47,797 nt of DNA from Carideicomes alvinocaridis (GTDB lineage: Bacteria; Pseudomonadota; Alphaproteobacteria; Rhodobacterales; Rhodobacteraceae): the NCBI GenBank assembly GCA_005473895.2, contig SRJI02000037.1, positions 1-47,797 on the forward strand. Direction: 5' to 3'. Positions 35,152-42,955 of the stretch are shown in pieces (position 1 is the stretch's first letter; every line of letters starts with the position of its first letter). The notes under the pieces were generated by a model, which was not told where the DNA came from, did no database searches, and was given only the letters and a program-made list of their open reading frames with translations. The position numbers and the translations under genes are program-made.

Positions 35152-36342
35152 TCAGCGCACGATCCGGGCGCGCGTGGTTTCACGGGTCTTGAGCAGGTCC
35201 AGCACCGCCTCGCGGTCGCCATCCAGTTCCGGCGGCGGCCGGCGGATCGCCGCGCGCTGGCCGTCGATGACCAGCGGGCTCGCGAAGGTCCGGGTCTCTG
35301 CCCCGTTGGGCAGGCGGATCGGCTGAACCCATTGCTGCGCCTCGACATGGGCATCGTCCAGCACCGCGGAATAGGGGTTGATCGGCGAACAGGGCACGCC
35401 CGCCGCGACAAGCCGGTCCAGCCAGTCCTGCGCCGGCCGCGCCACGAAGATCGCGTTGAGCAGCGCCTTCAGCTCGCCCTGGTTCGCGGCCCGGTCGGAG
35501 GTGGTGACGAAGCGCGGGTCGGCGACCAGGTCGGGCCGCTCCACGATATCGCAGACCGAGCGCCACAGCTTGTCGTTGCCGGCCGCGATGACGAAATGGC
35601 CGTCGCTGGCCTCGAAGGCCTCGTAGGGCGCGTTGCGCGGATGCGCGGCACCCAGCTTGACCGGGTCCCGGCCGCTGCCGAAATATTCGCTGGTCTGAAG
35701 CGCGGCGATCCCGAGGCTCGAGCCCAGCATCGAGACGTCGATCCGCGCTCCCTTCCCTTCGCTGCGCACCCGGGCGATGGCCGAGGCGATGGCGAAGGCG
35801 GCATAGAGCCCGGTCGAGAAATCCGAGATCGGCACGCCGCATTTGACCGGCCCGCCATCGGCCTCACCGGTCACGCTCATGATCCCCGAAAAGGCCTGCA
35901 CCGTGACGTCGAACCCGCCGTCCTTGGCCCGCGGCCCGGTCTGCCCGAAGGCCGAGAGCGAGCAGTAGATCAGCTCCGGATTGCTTTCGGCATAGCGCGA
36001 GGGGCCGAGGTTCAGCCGGTCCATGACGCCGGGGCGGTTGTTCTCGATCACCACGTCGGCCTGGCGGATCAGCTGGTCCGCGGTGGCGTGCCCCTCCTCC
36101 GACTTCAGGTCGAGCGCGATGGACATCTTGTTGCGGTTGAGGGAGGCGAAATTCTCGCTGAACCCGTTGTTCAGCGGGGGCCATTGCCGAAGCGTGTCGC
36201 CGCTCGGCGGCTCCACCTTGATGACCTCGGCCCCCATGTCGGCCAGCAGCATTCCGCAGAACGGCCCCGCGGCCACGCTGCAGAACTCCACCACCGTCAC
36301 ACCACGCAGGGGTGCATCAAGATCGTGTCCGGCGTCACTCAT
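35152..36342 (-). CDS. CaiB/BaiF-type (class III) CoA transferase
   Basis: This protein has 396 residues from ATG 36342, preceded by GGGAGG; an upstream in-frame start at 36375 lacks a good site. Class III CoA-transferase features are LRGVTVVEFCSVAAGPFCGM, LLADMGAEVIKVEPPSGD, SLNRNKMSIALDLKSEEG and the catalytic Asp145 in KDGGFDVTVQAFSG. The C-terminal part contains HPRNAPYEAFEASDGHFVIA. It moves CoA from a donor such as succinyl-CoA to an acid. As the first gene of the minus-strand operon ending in TctCBA and IclR, it could load the sulfinic acid made by the thiol dioxygenase, or the imported substrate itself. Confidence 0.9.
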   Translation of the reverse strand: MSDAGHDLDAPLRGVTVVEFCSVAAGPFCGMLLADMGAEVIKVEPPSGDTLRQWPPLNNGFSENFASLNRNKMSIALDLKSEEGHATADQLIRQADVVIENNRPGVMDRLNLGPSRYAESNPELIYCSLSAFGQTGPRAKDGGFDVTVQAFSGIMSVTGEADGGPVKCGVPISDFSTGLYAAFAIASAIARVRSEGKGARIDVSMLGSSLGIAALQTSEYFGSGRDPVKLGAAHPRNAPYEAFEASDGHFVIAAGNDKLWRSVCDIVERPDLVADPRFVTTSDRAANQGELKALLNAIFVARPAQDWLDRLVAAGVPCSPINPYSAVLDDAHVEAQQWVQPIRLPNGAETRTFASPLVIDGQRAAIRRPPPELDGDREAVLDLLKTRETTRARIVR

Positions 36343-36552
36343 TCGCTTCCTCCCAAATCCCGCCGCAAATCCCAATTAATGAGATGGGCTCCTTATATGT
36401 AGGATGACGGTACCAACTGGCTCAGGTCAACCCGGAAATTCGACAATGTCGGGACTTTCCCCCAGACCCCTGTCGTTCGAAGAGCAGCAGGGTCCGGTCC
36501 CGGCCCGGCAGGCCCGATCGGACAGCGTCCCGCGCGACCTGCCTCGCGCGTC
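36343..36552 (-). promoter_or_regulatory. Promoter region of the CoA transferase-to-tctA operon
   Basis: This 210-bp gap separates the fused ABC ATPase gene end from the CoA transferase start. On the minus strand a TTGACC (complement of 36425-36430) is followed by an AT-rich CTACATATAAGG stretch (complement of 36391-36402), a plausible but oddly spaced promoter. The plus strand there reads TATATGTAGGAT (36394-36405), close to ATATATAGGAT in the dyad at 42763-42774. No gene is seen in the gap. Confidence 0.35.
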
Positions 36553-38181
36553 CTAGACGAACCACTCTTTCCCCGGCATCGAATCGCAAAGCGTTCGCGT
36601 GTAGCCGTGGCTCGGGGCGTGCAGCACCTCCTGCGCGTTTCCGTGCTCCACGATCTCGCCGCGCTGCATCACCGCGATTCGATCGCAGACCTGGGCGGCC
36701 ACCCGAAGGTCATGGGTGATGAAGAGCATCGAAAGGTGCAGCCTGTCGCGAATGTCGGCTAGCAGCTCGAGGATCTGCGCCTGAATCGAGACGTCCAGGG
36801 CAGAGACGGCCTCGTCGGCGACGATCAGTTCCGGCTCCATCACGAGCGCCCGGGCGATGCCGATGCGCTGGCGCTGGCCGCCGGAAAACTCGTGCGGAAA
36901 GCGATCGAGCGCACCTTGGTCCAGCCCCACAAGATCCAGCATCCGCTCCGCCTGGGCCAGAGCATCCGCCCGCCGCGTCCCGTGAATGACCTGAGTTTCG
37001 GTCAGGGCCCGGCGAATGCGGTGCCTGGGGTTGAGCGAGGCGAAAGGATCCTGGAACACGATCTGGATCTTCGGCCGGACCCTCTCGCGCTCCTTGCGGG
37101 GCATCTCCGCGATAGGCGTTCCGTGAAACCGGATCTCGCCTGAATCCAGCTCCAGAAGCTGGACCACCGCCTGCCCCAGAGTCGATTTGCCCGATCCCGA
37201 TTCACCGACCAGACCCAGGGTTTCCCCCTGTGCAATGTCGAGCGAAACATCCTTCAGCGCCTCGACCCTCCGGCGCTTGCCGGAAAAGAAGCCGCCGGTC
37301 GCCGTCACGAAGGTCTTCGTGGCGCCGAGGATGGATAGGACGGGCTCGCTTCGGTGCTCCCTGGCGGCGCCGGAGGTATCGGACAGGCCACGCACCGCAG
37401 CGACAAGCTTCTGCGTATAGCCATGCCGGGGATGATCGAGCACCTGGCGCGCCGGACCCTCTTCCACGAGCTCGCCCAGCCGCATCACCGCGACCCGGTC
37501 GGCAATCTCGGCAACGACGCCGAAATCGTGGGTGATGAAGAGGACGCCGAGACGCCGGCGCTGCTGGATCTCGCGCAGAAGTTCGAGGATCTGCTTCTGG
37601 GTCGTAACGTCCAGCGCAGTGGTGGGCTCGTCGGCGATCAGCACGTCAGGCTCCAGCGCCAGGGCCATGGCGATCATCGCCCGCTGTCTCTGGCCGCCGG
37701 ACAACCTGAAGGGATAGGCGTGTTGCAGCGTCTCGGGGTCGGGCAGTCCGGTCGCGTCGAGAAGCTCGAGGATGCGGCGCTGCCGCTCGGCCGCATTGCC
37801 GACCCCGTGGGCGACCAGCGCCTCGTCGATCTGTTCGCGCACCGTCAGGACCGGGTTCAGGGCCGTCATCGGCTCCTGGAAGACCATCGCGATCCGGGCG
37901 CCGCGCAGCTTGCGATACCGGTTGGCGGGCAGGGTCGTCAGCTCGGTGCCTTCGAAGTCGATGGTCCCCGAGGCGACGCGGACCCCGTTGGGCAGCAAGC
38001 CCATGATGGCATTTGCCAGAAGCGACTTGCCGGACCCGGATTCCCCGACCACGCAGAGGATCTCGTTGCGGTACAGGTCGAGGGACAGGTCGCTCACGGC
38101 AAGCGCACGATCCGCCCCCGGGGGTAGCGCGATGCTCAGCGACCTCATGGAAAGAACGGTGGTCTCGGCGGGGCGGCTCAT
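36553..38181 (-). CDS. Fused dipeptide/oligopeptide ABC transporter ATPase (DppD-DppF)
   Basis: This 542-residue protein contains two complete ABC ATPase domains. Domain one has Walker [22 protein letters not shown] near 50, signature [15 protein letters not shown] near 165 and Walker [13 protein letters not shown]. Domain two has [18 protein letters not shown] near 330, [19 protein letters not shown] and [12 protein letters not shown]. The order and sequence correspond to DppD and DppF joined in one chain, which powers the DppBC channel encoded upstream. Its start overlaps the dppC stop (ATGA at 38178-38181). Confidence 0.93.
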   Translation of the reverse strand: MSRPAETTVLSMRSLSIALPPGADRALAVSDLSLDLYRNEILCVVGESGSGKSLLANAIMGLLPNGVRVASGTIDFEGTELTTLPANRYRKLRGARIAMVFQEPMTALNPVLTVREQIDEALVAHGVGNAAERQRRILELLDATGLPDPETLQHAYPFRLSGGQRQRAMIAMALALEPDVLIADEPTTALDVTTQKQILELLREIQQRRRLGVLFITHDFGVVAEIADRVAVMRLGELVEEGPARQVLDHPRHGYTQKLVAAVRGLSDTSGAAREHRSEPVLSILGATKTFVTATGGFFSGKRRRVEALKDVSLDIAQGETLGLVGESGSGKSTLGQAVVQLLELDSGEIRFHGTPIAEMPRKERERVRPKIQIVFQDPFASLNPRHRIRRALTETQVIHGTRRADALAQAERMLDLVGLDQGALDRFPHEFSGGQRQRIGIARALVMEPELIVADEAVSALDVSIQAQILELLADIRDRLHLSMLFITHDLRVAAQVCDRIAVMQRGEIVEHGNAQEVLHAPSHGYTRTLCDSMPGKEWFV

Positions 38182-39017
38182 GTGCGCGTGCTCCTCGAAA
38201 GGCGGGGGTTAAGCACGTCGCTCAGCCCCTGCCCGAACAGGTTCAGTGCCAGCACCGTCACGAAGATCGCGAGCCCGGGGATGGCGCTCAGCCACCAGGC
38301 GTGCCGGATCATGGTGCGCCCCGCCCCGATCATGAAGCCCCAAGTGATGAAGTTGCGGTCGCCGAGGCCGAGGAAGGACAGGCCGCTCTCGATCAGGATC
38401 GCGGTCGCCACCATGAGCGAGGCCATGACGATGACCGGCGAAAGCGCGTTGGGAAGGATCTGGCTGACGATGATGTTGGTGCGGGAATGGCCTCCGACCC
38501 GCGCCGCCTTGACGAAATCCCGCTGCCGCAGGCTCAGGAACTCCGCCCGGACGAGGCGCGCGATGGGCGGCCAGCTGACGACCGCGATCGCCGTCACGAT
38601 GGATTCCAGCGAGGGTGAAAAGATCGCCACCAGCACGATCGCGAGCATGAAGGAGGGGATGGTCTGGAAGAATTCGGTGAGTCTCATCAGGACGTCATCG
38701 ACCCAGCCAGAAAAATAGCCCGCCACCGCGCCCACGACCACGCCGACGCCGATCGCCGCCACCGAGGAGGCAAAGCCGATCATCAGGGACATGCGCGCTC
38801 CGTGGACGATGCCCGCCGCCACGTCCCGGCCCAGCTGGTCCGTGCCGAAAAGGAACCCCTCGGTGAAGGGCGGCAGGTTCGGTCGCCCCGCCATGCGCCA
38901 CGGATCCTGCGGGTAGAGCAGATCGGCGCTGAGCGCCATGAGCACGAGCAGCACCAGAAGGACGAGGCCGATCATGCCCGAGCGGCTGCCCAGGAAACGA
39001 CGTGCGAAATCGCTCAT
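38178..39017 (-). CDS. dppC: Peptide/nickel-type ABC transporter permease DppC
   Basis: This 279-residue permease starts MSDFARRFLGSRSGMIGLVL. It has an N-terminal helix, the periplasmic segment GTDQLGRDVAAGIVHGARMS, five further helices and the EAA loop VKAARVGGHSRTNIIVSQILPN that contacts the ATPase. LIESGLSFLGLGDRNFITWG follows. This is standard for DppC/OppC. I chose ATG 39017 because it overlaps the dppB stop. The longer open frame upstream is not coding in this frame. Confidence 0.92.
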   Translation of the reverse strand: MSDFARRFLGSRSGMIGLVLLVLLVLMALSADLLYPQDPWRMAGRPNLPPFTEGFLFGTDQLGRDVAAGIVHGARMSLMIGFASSVAAIGVGVVVGAVAGYFSGWVDDVLMRLTEFFQTIPSFMLAIVLVAIFSPSLESIVTAIAVVSWPPIARLVRAEFLSLRQRDFVKAARVGGHSRTNIIVSQILPNALSPVIVMASLMVATAILIESGLSFLGLGDRNFITWGFMIGAGRTMIRHAWWLSAIPGLAIFVTVLALNLFGQGLSDVLNPRLSRSTRT

Positions 39018-39991
39018 GACGCCACCTCGATCCGCGGATCCGCGAGGCTGTAGATCAGGTCCGCCACGAGGTTGAAGAAGACCACGAAGGCGGAGGCGAT
39101 GATGAAGGTGGCCAAAAGCAGGTTGTAATCCCGCTGGAGCAGCGCGTCGAAGGCGAGCCTGCCGATACCCGGCCAGGAAAAGACGGTCTCGGTCAGGACG
39201 GCCCCGCCGACAAGGTGCCCGGCCTGAAGGCTGGCCAGCGTGATGATCGGCAGCAGCGCGTTCTTGAGGATGTGCCGCCGCCAGATGCGCCGCTCGCCAA
39301 GACCCTTCGCCCGGGCGGTCCGGACGAATTCGAGGTCCATCACCTCCAGCACCGAGGCGCGCGTCATCCTCGTGTATGTCGCGAGGTAGAGCAGCCCAAG
39401 CGTCGAAGCGGGCAGGATGAGGTGTTTCGCGACATCCAGCGCACGTTCGATCGGCGACATGTTCACGCCGATGGTGGACATGCCGAAGGCTGGCAGCCAG
39501 CCCAGTTGCACGGAAAACAGCAGGATCGCCATCAGGCCGACCCAGAAAAGCGGCAGGGCGAAGAACAGGAGCGCCGCCACCGTGATCAGCGCATCGGGCC
39601 ACTTGCCCACATGCCGCGCGGCAGTGACTCCCATCAGAAGCCCTCCGATGAGGGCGAGCGCGAAGGCGGTCAGAGTCAGCAGCAGCGTGGCGGGAAGCCG
39701 CTCGGCGATCAGCTCCATCACGGGACGGTTGTGCTGATACGAGTCGCCGAAATCCAGCATCGCGACCCCCGCAACATAGGTGAAGAGCTGCTCGTGGATC
39801 GGCCGGTCCAAGCCGTAGCGCTCGCGCACACGTTCGAGGAATTCGGGGTCAACCGCGCCCTGCTCTCCGGCCATGACGGTCGCAGGGTCGCCGGGCGCCG
39901 CCCGGATCAGCCCGAAGCTGAGGACGGTCACCGCCAGCAGCACCATGATGGCCTTGACCAGGCGGATGAGGAGAAAACGCACTTGCGCCAT
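39014..39991 (-). CDS. dppB: Peptide/nickel-type ABC transporter permease DppB
   Basis: This 325-residue permease begins with a first helix (VRFLLIRLVKAIMVLLAV), then SFGLIRAAPGDPATVMAGEQG and YGLDRPIHEQLFTYVAGVAM, as in DppB/OppB. The EAA motif FVRTARAKGLGERRIWRRHI lies near 215. FSWPGIGRLAFDALLQRDYN and a C-terminal NLVADLIYSLADPRI end it. It forms the membrane channel with DppC. It follows dppA after a hairpin and overlaps dppC by four bases. Confidence 0.93.
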   Translation of the reverse strand: MAQVRFLLIRLVKAIMVLLAVTVLSFGLIRAAPGDPATVMAGEQGAVDPEFLERVRERYGLDRPIHEQLFTYVAGVAMLDFGDSYQHNRPVMELIAERLPATLLLTLTAFALALIGGLLMGVTAARHVGKWPDALITVAALLFFALPLFWVGLMAILLFSVQLGWLPAFGMSTIGVNMSPIERALDVAKHLILPASTLGLLYLATYTRMTRASVLEVMDLEFVRTARAKGLGERRIWRRHILKNALLPIITLASLQAGHLVGGAVLTETVFSWPGIGRLAFDALLQRDYNLLLATFIIASAFVVFFNLVADLIYSLADPRIEVAS

Positions 39992-40015
39992 GAATTCTTG
40001 CCCTGCAGGAAGTGA

Positions 40016-40039
40016 GGCCGGCGTCTCGGGACGCCGGCC
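40016..40039 (-). promoter_or_regulatory. Strong hairpin between dppA and dppB
   Basis: A perfect 10-bp stem (GGCCGGCGTC at 40016-40025, GACGCCGGCC at 40030-40039) encloses a four-base loop. It lies in the 55-bp gap after the dppA stop. No T-run is seen. It matches the position of hairpins in the other three importer loci here. Confidence 0.68.
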
Positions 40040-40046
40040 GAGGATG

Positions 40047-41618
40047 TCACTGTTCGATCCAGACGTCCGCGAAGCCTTCGTTCAGGCCCGGCGCTGTGGT
40101 GATCAGGTCATGAATCTTCGAGCGATAGACGGTGGGATATTCCATCTGATGCGACCAGATCACCGGCGCATCGGCCGAAATGATCTTCTGCGCCTCGGAA
40201 TAGATCTCCTGCCGCTTCCCGGGATCGAGCGTGCGCGCCCCTTCGGCGAAAAGGTCGTCCACCTTCGGGTTCTCGTAGCCATCCACGTTGGCAGCGGTGC
40301 CCCGGTTCAGCTGGTTGTTGGAGCGATAGGTCTGGCCCACCCCCATCGCCGGGTCGCCCAGAAGGTAGGTGAAATTGGTGGTGATATCGAACTTGCCGGT
40401 CGTAGTGCGCTCGACCCAGCCCGCGACGTCGACGGAAACCACGTTGGTCTCGATCCCGATCTCCTTGAGCTGCTGGCGGATATACTCGCCATGCCGCTGC
40501 CAGGTCTCCCCATAGGGAAGCGGCATCAGGTCGAGGGTCGCGTAGACACCGCCCTCGGCTTCGACCCCGGACTCCTCCATCAGCGCCTTCGCCTTCTCCA
40601 TGTCGAAGGAATAATCGGTCAGCACTTCGGGATCGTAATAGGGCGTCCGCTCGGTCATCGGGCCGTAGGCCGGCTTGCCGAATCCGCCGAACACCGCGTC
40701 GATCATGAACTCCCGGTCCAGCGCGTAGGAGATCGCTTGACGCACCTTGGGATTGTCGAGCGGCTCGTGCCGGGTGTTGACGTTGATGATGGCGAGCGGG
40801 TCGTAGAATTCCCAGCCGTCCGTCGTGACGTCGACCCCTTCCATGTCGCCCAGCCGGTTCACTTCGATATTCTCGACGTCGCCGCCGCGAAGGACATCCA
40901 CCTGCCCCTGCTCGAAGGCGATGGCCCGGCTGTTGGCATCCGGAATGATGTGGAAATACAGCTCGTCCAGGTAGGGCCTGCCGTCCTGCCAGTACTCGTC
41001 ATTGCGCACGAGGTGGATATAGCGGCCCTTGCTCCATTCATCGAACTTGAAGGGCCCGGTCCCGATCGGTGTCTCGTTGGCCGGGTTCTTGAAGATGTCC
41101 GTCCCCTCGTAAATGTGCTTGGGAACGATCGTCCCGCCCGTCGAGTCGAAGATGATCATGAAGGCGGCATAGGGTTCCTTCAGCTTGAAGACGACGGTCC
41201 GGTCGTCGGGGGCAGAGATCTCCTCCACCCGGTCCATCACGCCGCGGGTCCGTGAAAACGCCTCCGGAAGGTACTCGCCAAAGGAATAGACCACATCGGC
41301 GCTGGTGAAGGGTTCGCCGTCATGCCATTTCACGCCCTCCTGCAGGTGGAAGGTATAGGTCAGCCCGTCGTCCGAGATGTCCCAGGACTTGGCGAGCTTG
41401 GGAAGCGGCGTCATGTCCGGGGCGAAGGTCACGAGACCCTCGTAGATCTTGCTCCCGACGTAGGAGACGGGTCCCAGGCGGTTGATGCCCAGCATCACCG
41501 TGGGCGGCTCTGGCTGCACCACCAGATTGAGCGTGCCGCCCGTCTGGGGGTCGTCCTGCGCCTGCGCGGCAATGGCGGTCGCCACGCTCAGGATCGCTGC
41601 ACTCAGCAGTCGTTTCAT
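40047..41618 (-). CDS. dppA: Peptide-type ABC transporter substrate-binding protein (DppA/OppA family)
   Basis: This 523-residue SBP_bac_5 protein has a signal peptide from ATG 41618 (KRLLSAAILSVATAIAAQA, cleavage near residue 20). The mature part has GGTLNLVVQPEPPTVMLGIN, YEGLVTFAPDMTPLPKLAKS, YTFHLQEGVKWHDGEPFTSA, the PIGTGPFKFDEW motif and RQAISYALDREFMIDAVFGG. An in-frame start 33 codons upstream gives a non-secretory N-terminus and is unlikely. It binds a peptide-like or amide-containing solute. The deacetylase gene begins upstream with about 50 bp between, suggesting an acylated amine as ligand. Confidence 0.92.
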   Translation of the reverse strand: MKRLLSAAILSVATAIAAQAQDDPQTGGTLNLVVQPEPPTVMLGINRLGPVSYVGSKIYEGLVTFAPDMTPLPKLAKSWDISDDGLTYTFHLQEGVKWHDGEPFTSADVVYSFGEYLPEAFSRTRGVMDRVEEISAPDDRTVVFKLKEPYAAFMIIFDSTGGTIVPKHIYEGTDIFKNPANETPIGTGPFKFDEWSKGRYIHLVRNDEYWQDGRPYLDELYFHIIPDANSRAIAFEQGQVDVLRGGDVENIEVNRLGDMEGVDVTTDGWEFYDPLAIINVNTRHEPLDNPKVRQAISYALDREFMIDAVFGGFGKPAYGPMTERTPYYDPEVLTDYSFDMEKAKALMEESGVEAEGGVYATLDLMPLPYGETWQRHGEYIRQQLKEIGIETNVVSVDVAGWVERTTTGKFDITTNFTYLLGDPAMGVGQTYRSNNQLNRGTAANVDGYENPKVDDLFAEGARTLDPGKRQEIYSEAQKIISADAPVIWSHQMEYPTVYRSKIHDLITTAPGLNEGFADVWIEQ

Positions 41619-41667
41619 CTGTCTTACTCCCGTTGGTGTTTGCCGTTTTCTTCGGCAGGCGTCTTGA

Positions 41668-42702
41668 TCAGCGCCCTTTGTCGAAGCCTTCAAGAAATGC
41701 GGTGAGGTTCTTGCCAAGATCGTCCACGCAATAGCCGCCCTCCTGAATGATCGCGGTGGGCAGCCTGAGCGCGGCGATCCGCCGGGCGGCCTCGCGAAAG
41801 CCTTCGGTGCTCACGGCCATCTCCTGCTGCGGATCGTTTTCGTAGGCATCGAAGCCGAGCGAGAGAACCAGCGACGGCGGTGCGAAGTCGGCAATCCCGG
41901 CAAGCGCGGTGTCGAGCGCATCGAGAAAGACGTCGTCCCCCGACCGGCGCGGAAGCGGCAGGTTCAGGTTGGCCCCCTCGCCTTCGCCTTCCCCGGTCTC
42001 GTCGGCATAGCCCACGTAGAACGGAAAGACCTCGTTGGGGTCGGCATGGATCGAGGCAAAGAACACGTCGCCCCGGTCATAGAAGATGTCCTGGGTTCCG
42101 TTGCCGTGATGGACGTCGATATCGAGGATCGCGGTCCGCCCCTCCCGCGCGGCCATGGCCTGCGCGGCGATCGCGGAATTGTTCAGGTAGCAGAAGCCGC
42201 CGGCAAGATCGGCATAGGCATGATGCCCCGGAGGGCGGCAGATCGCATAGGCTTCGCCGGCGCCGTCCAGCACGTGCTCGGCCGCCGTCAGCGCGCAATG
42301 CGCCGCGTCGCGGGCCGCCACCCAGGTGCCCTTGTCGATCGGCGCCGAGCCGCCCGACAGGTAGTAGCCGACCTGCGCCTGAATCGAGGCGGGGACGCGC
42401 GCCGGATACCGCGTCGGAGAGGCATGGGCGCAGGCATAGGGCCCCGCGCGATCCTCGCCGAAGGCCTCTTTCCAGCGGTCGTAAGCGGAGGCGAGGAAGT
42501 CGATGTAGTCTTGGCTGTGAACGGCGAGCAGCGGCGCGTCGTCATGGGCGTCCGGCGGCCGGATATCGCATCCCGCCTGCCGCGCGGCCTGCACGAGAGC
42601 GTCGGCGCGGGCCGGAAGCTCGAGGTTGCCGACGATCATGCCGCGAATGGCGATTGTCTCGGGCGCATGGCGGCGATGGGCATCGGAATAGACTGTGATC
42701 AT
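41668..42702 (-). CDS. Histone-deacetylase-family amidohydrolase (acetylpolyamine amidohydrolase-like)
   Basis: This zinc deacetylase has 344 residues from ATG 42702. The metal and catalytic residues are visible: His160-His161 in CRPPGHHAYAD, Asp196 and His198 in LDIDVHHGNGTQ, and the third ligand Asp in LSLGFDAYENDP. The start VYSDAHRRHAPE and overall length fit bacterial acetylpolyamine amidohydrolases, which remove acetyl groups from N-acetylated polyamines. It is the first gene of a minus-strand unit leading into dppABC and the fused ATPase, and divergent from a class III aminotransferase. I infer uptake, deacylation and transamination of an acylated amine. The exact substrate is unknown. 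Confidence 0.85.
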   Translation of the reverse strand: MITVYSDAHRRHAPETIAIRGMIVGNLELPARADALVQAARQAGCDIRPPDAHDDAPLLAVHSQDYIDFLASAYDRWKEAFGEDRAGPYACAHASPTRYPARVPASIQAQVGYYLSGGSAPIDKGTWVAARDAAHCALTAAEHVLDGAGEAYAICRPPGHHAYADLAGGFCYLNNSAIAAQAMAAREGRTAILDIDVHHGNGTQDIFYDRGDVFFASIHADPNEVFPFYVGYADETGEGEGEGANLNLPLPRRSGDDVFLDALDTALAGIADFAPPSLVLSLGFDAYENDPQQEMAVSTEGFREAARRIAALRLPTAIIQEGGYCVDDLGKNLTAFLEGFDKGR

Positions 42703-42755
42703 GTCGAAAGAAGTTTCCCTGCCAAGGCGGCCGAAGCCGCGCACTTCGCCTTTCG

Positions 42756-42778
42756 TGGTATCAATATATAGGATACCA
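42756..42778 (-). promoter_or_regulatory. Operator-like dyad upstream of the deacetylase gene
   Basis: TGGTATC (42756-42762) and GATACCA (42772-42778) form a perfect 7-bp inverted repeat around AATATATAG. The site is 54-76 bp upstream of the deacetylase ATG, and its AT-rich centre could overlap the promoter. No regulator gene is adjacent. Confidence 0.5.
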
Positions 42779-42809
42779 TATCGCCATTTGTTAACGCTGG
42801 CGCAGAGGG

Positions 42810-42859
42810 CGCGCTCCTGTCAAGCCCGAATAATCGTGGGCCACTCTTGACAGAGCGCG
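42810..42859. promoter_or_regulatory. Long symmetric element carrying divergent TTGACA boxes
   Basis: Arms CGCGCTCCTGTCAAG (42810-42824) and CTTGACAGAGCGCG (42846-42859) are inverted repeats apart from one extra C, with a 21-bp centre. Each arm presents a TTGACA reading outward, at 42847-42852 on plus and 42818-42823 on minus, so they may be back-to-back -35 boxes or a regulator site. Clear -10 boxes at normal spacing are not obvious. Confidence 0.5.
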
Positions 42860-42894
42860 GGAAACATCTTCAGCTTCTCCTAAATAACGGCACT

Positions 42895-42915
42895 TTGTTC
42901 CATGAATTGGAACAA
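42895..42915 (+). promoter_or_regulatory. Operator-like dyad upstream of the aminotransferase gene
   Basis: TTGTTCCA (42895-42902) and TGGAACAA (42908-42915) form a perfect 8-bp inverted repeat with a 5-bp centre. It ends 40 bp before the chosen ATG at 42956. The dyad covers an alternative upstream ATG at 42902, which favours the downstream start. Confidence 0.6.
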
Positions 42916-42955
42916 TGTATCCCATCTTCACATGCCGAAAAAAAGGTGCCTCGCC

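Noticed and set aside
33997-36402. Plus-strand open frame of 801 codons opposite crotonase, dioxygenase and CoA transferase genes
   Set aside because: It spans three convincing minus-strand genes with coupled starts and stops; its translation is Pro/Arg-rich without motifs.
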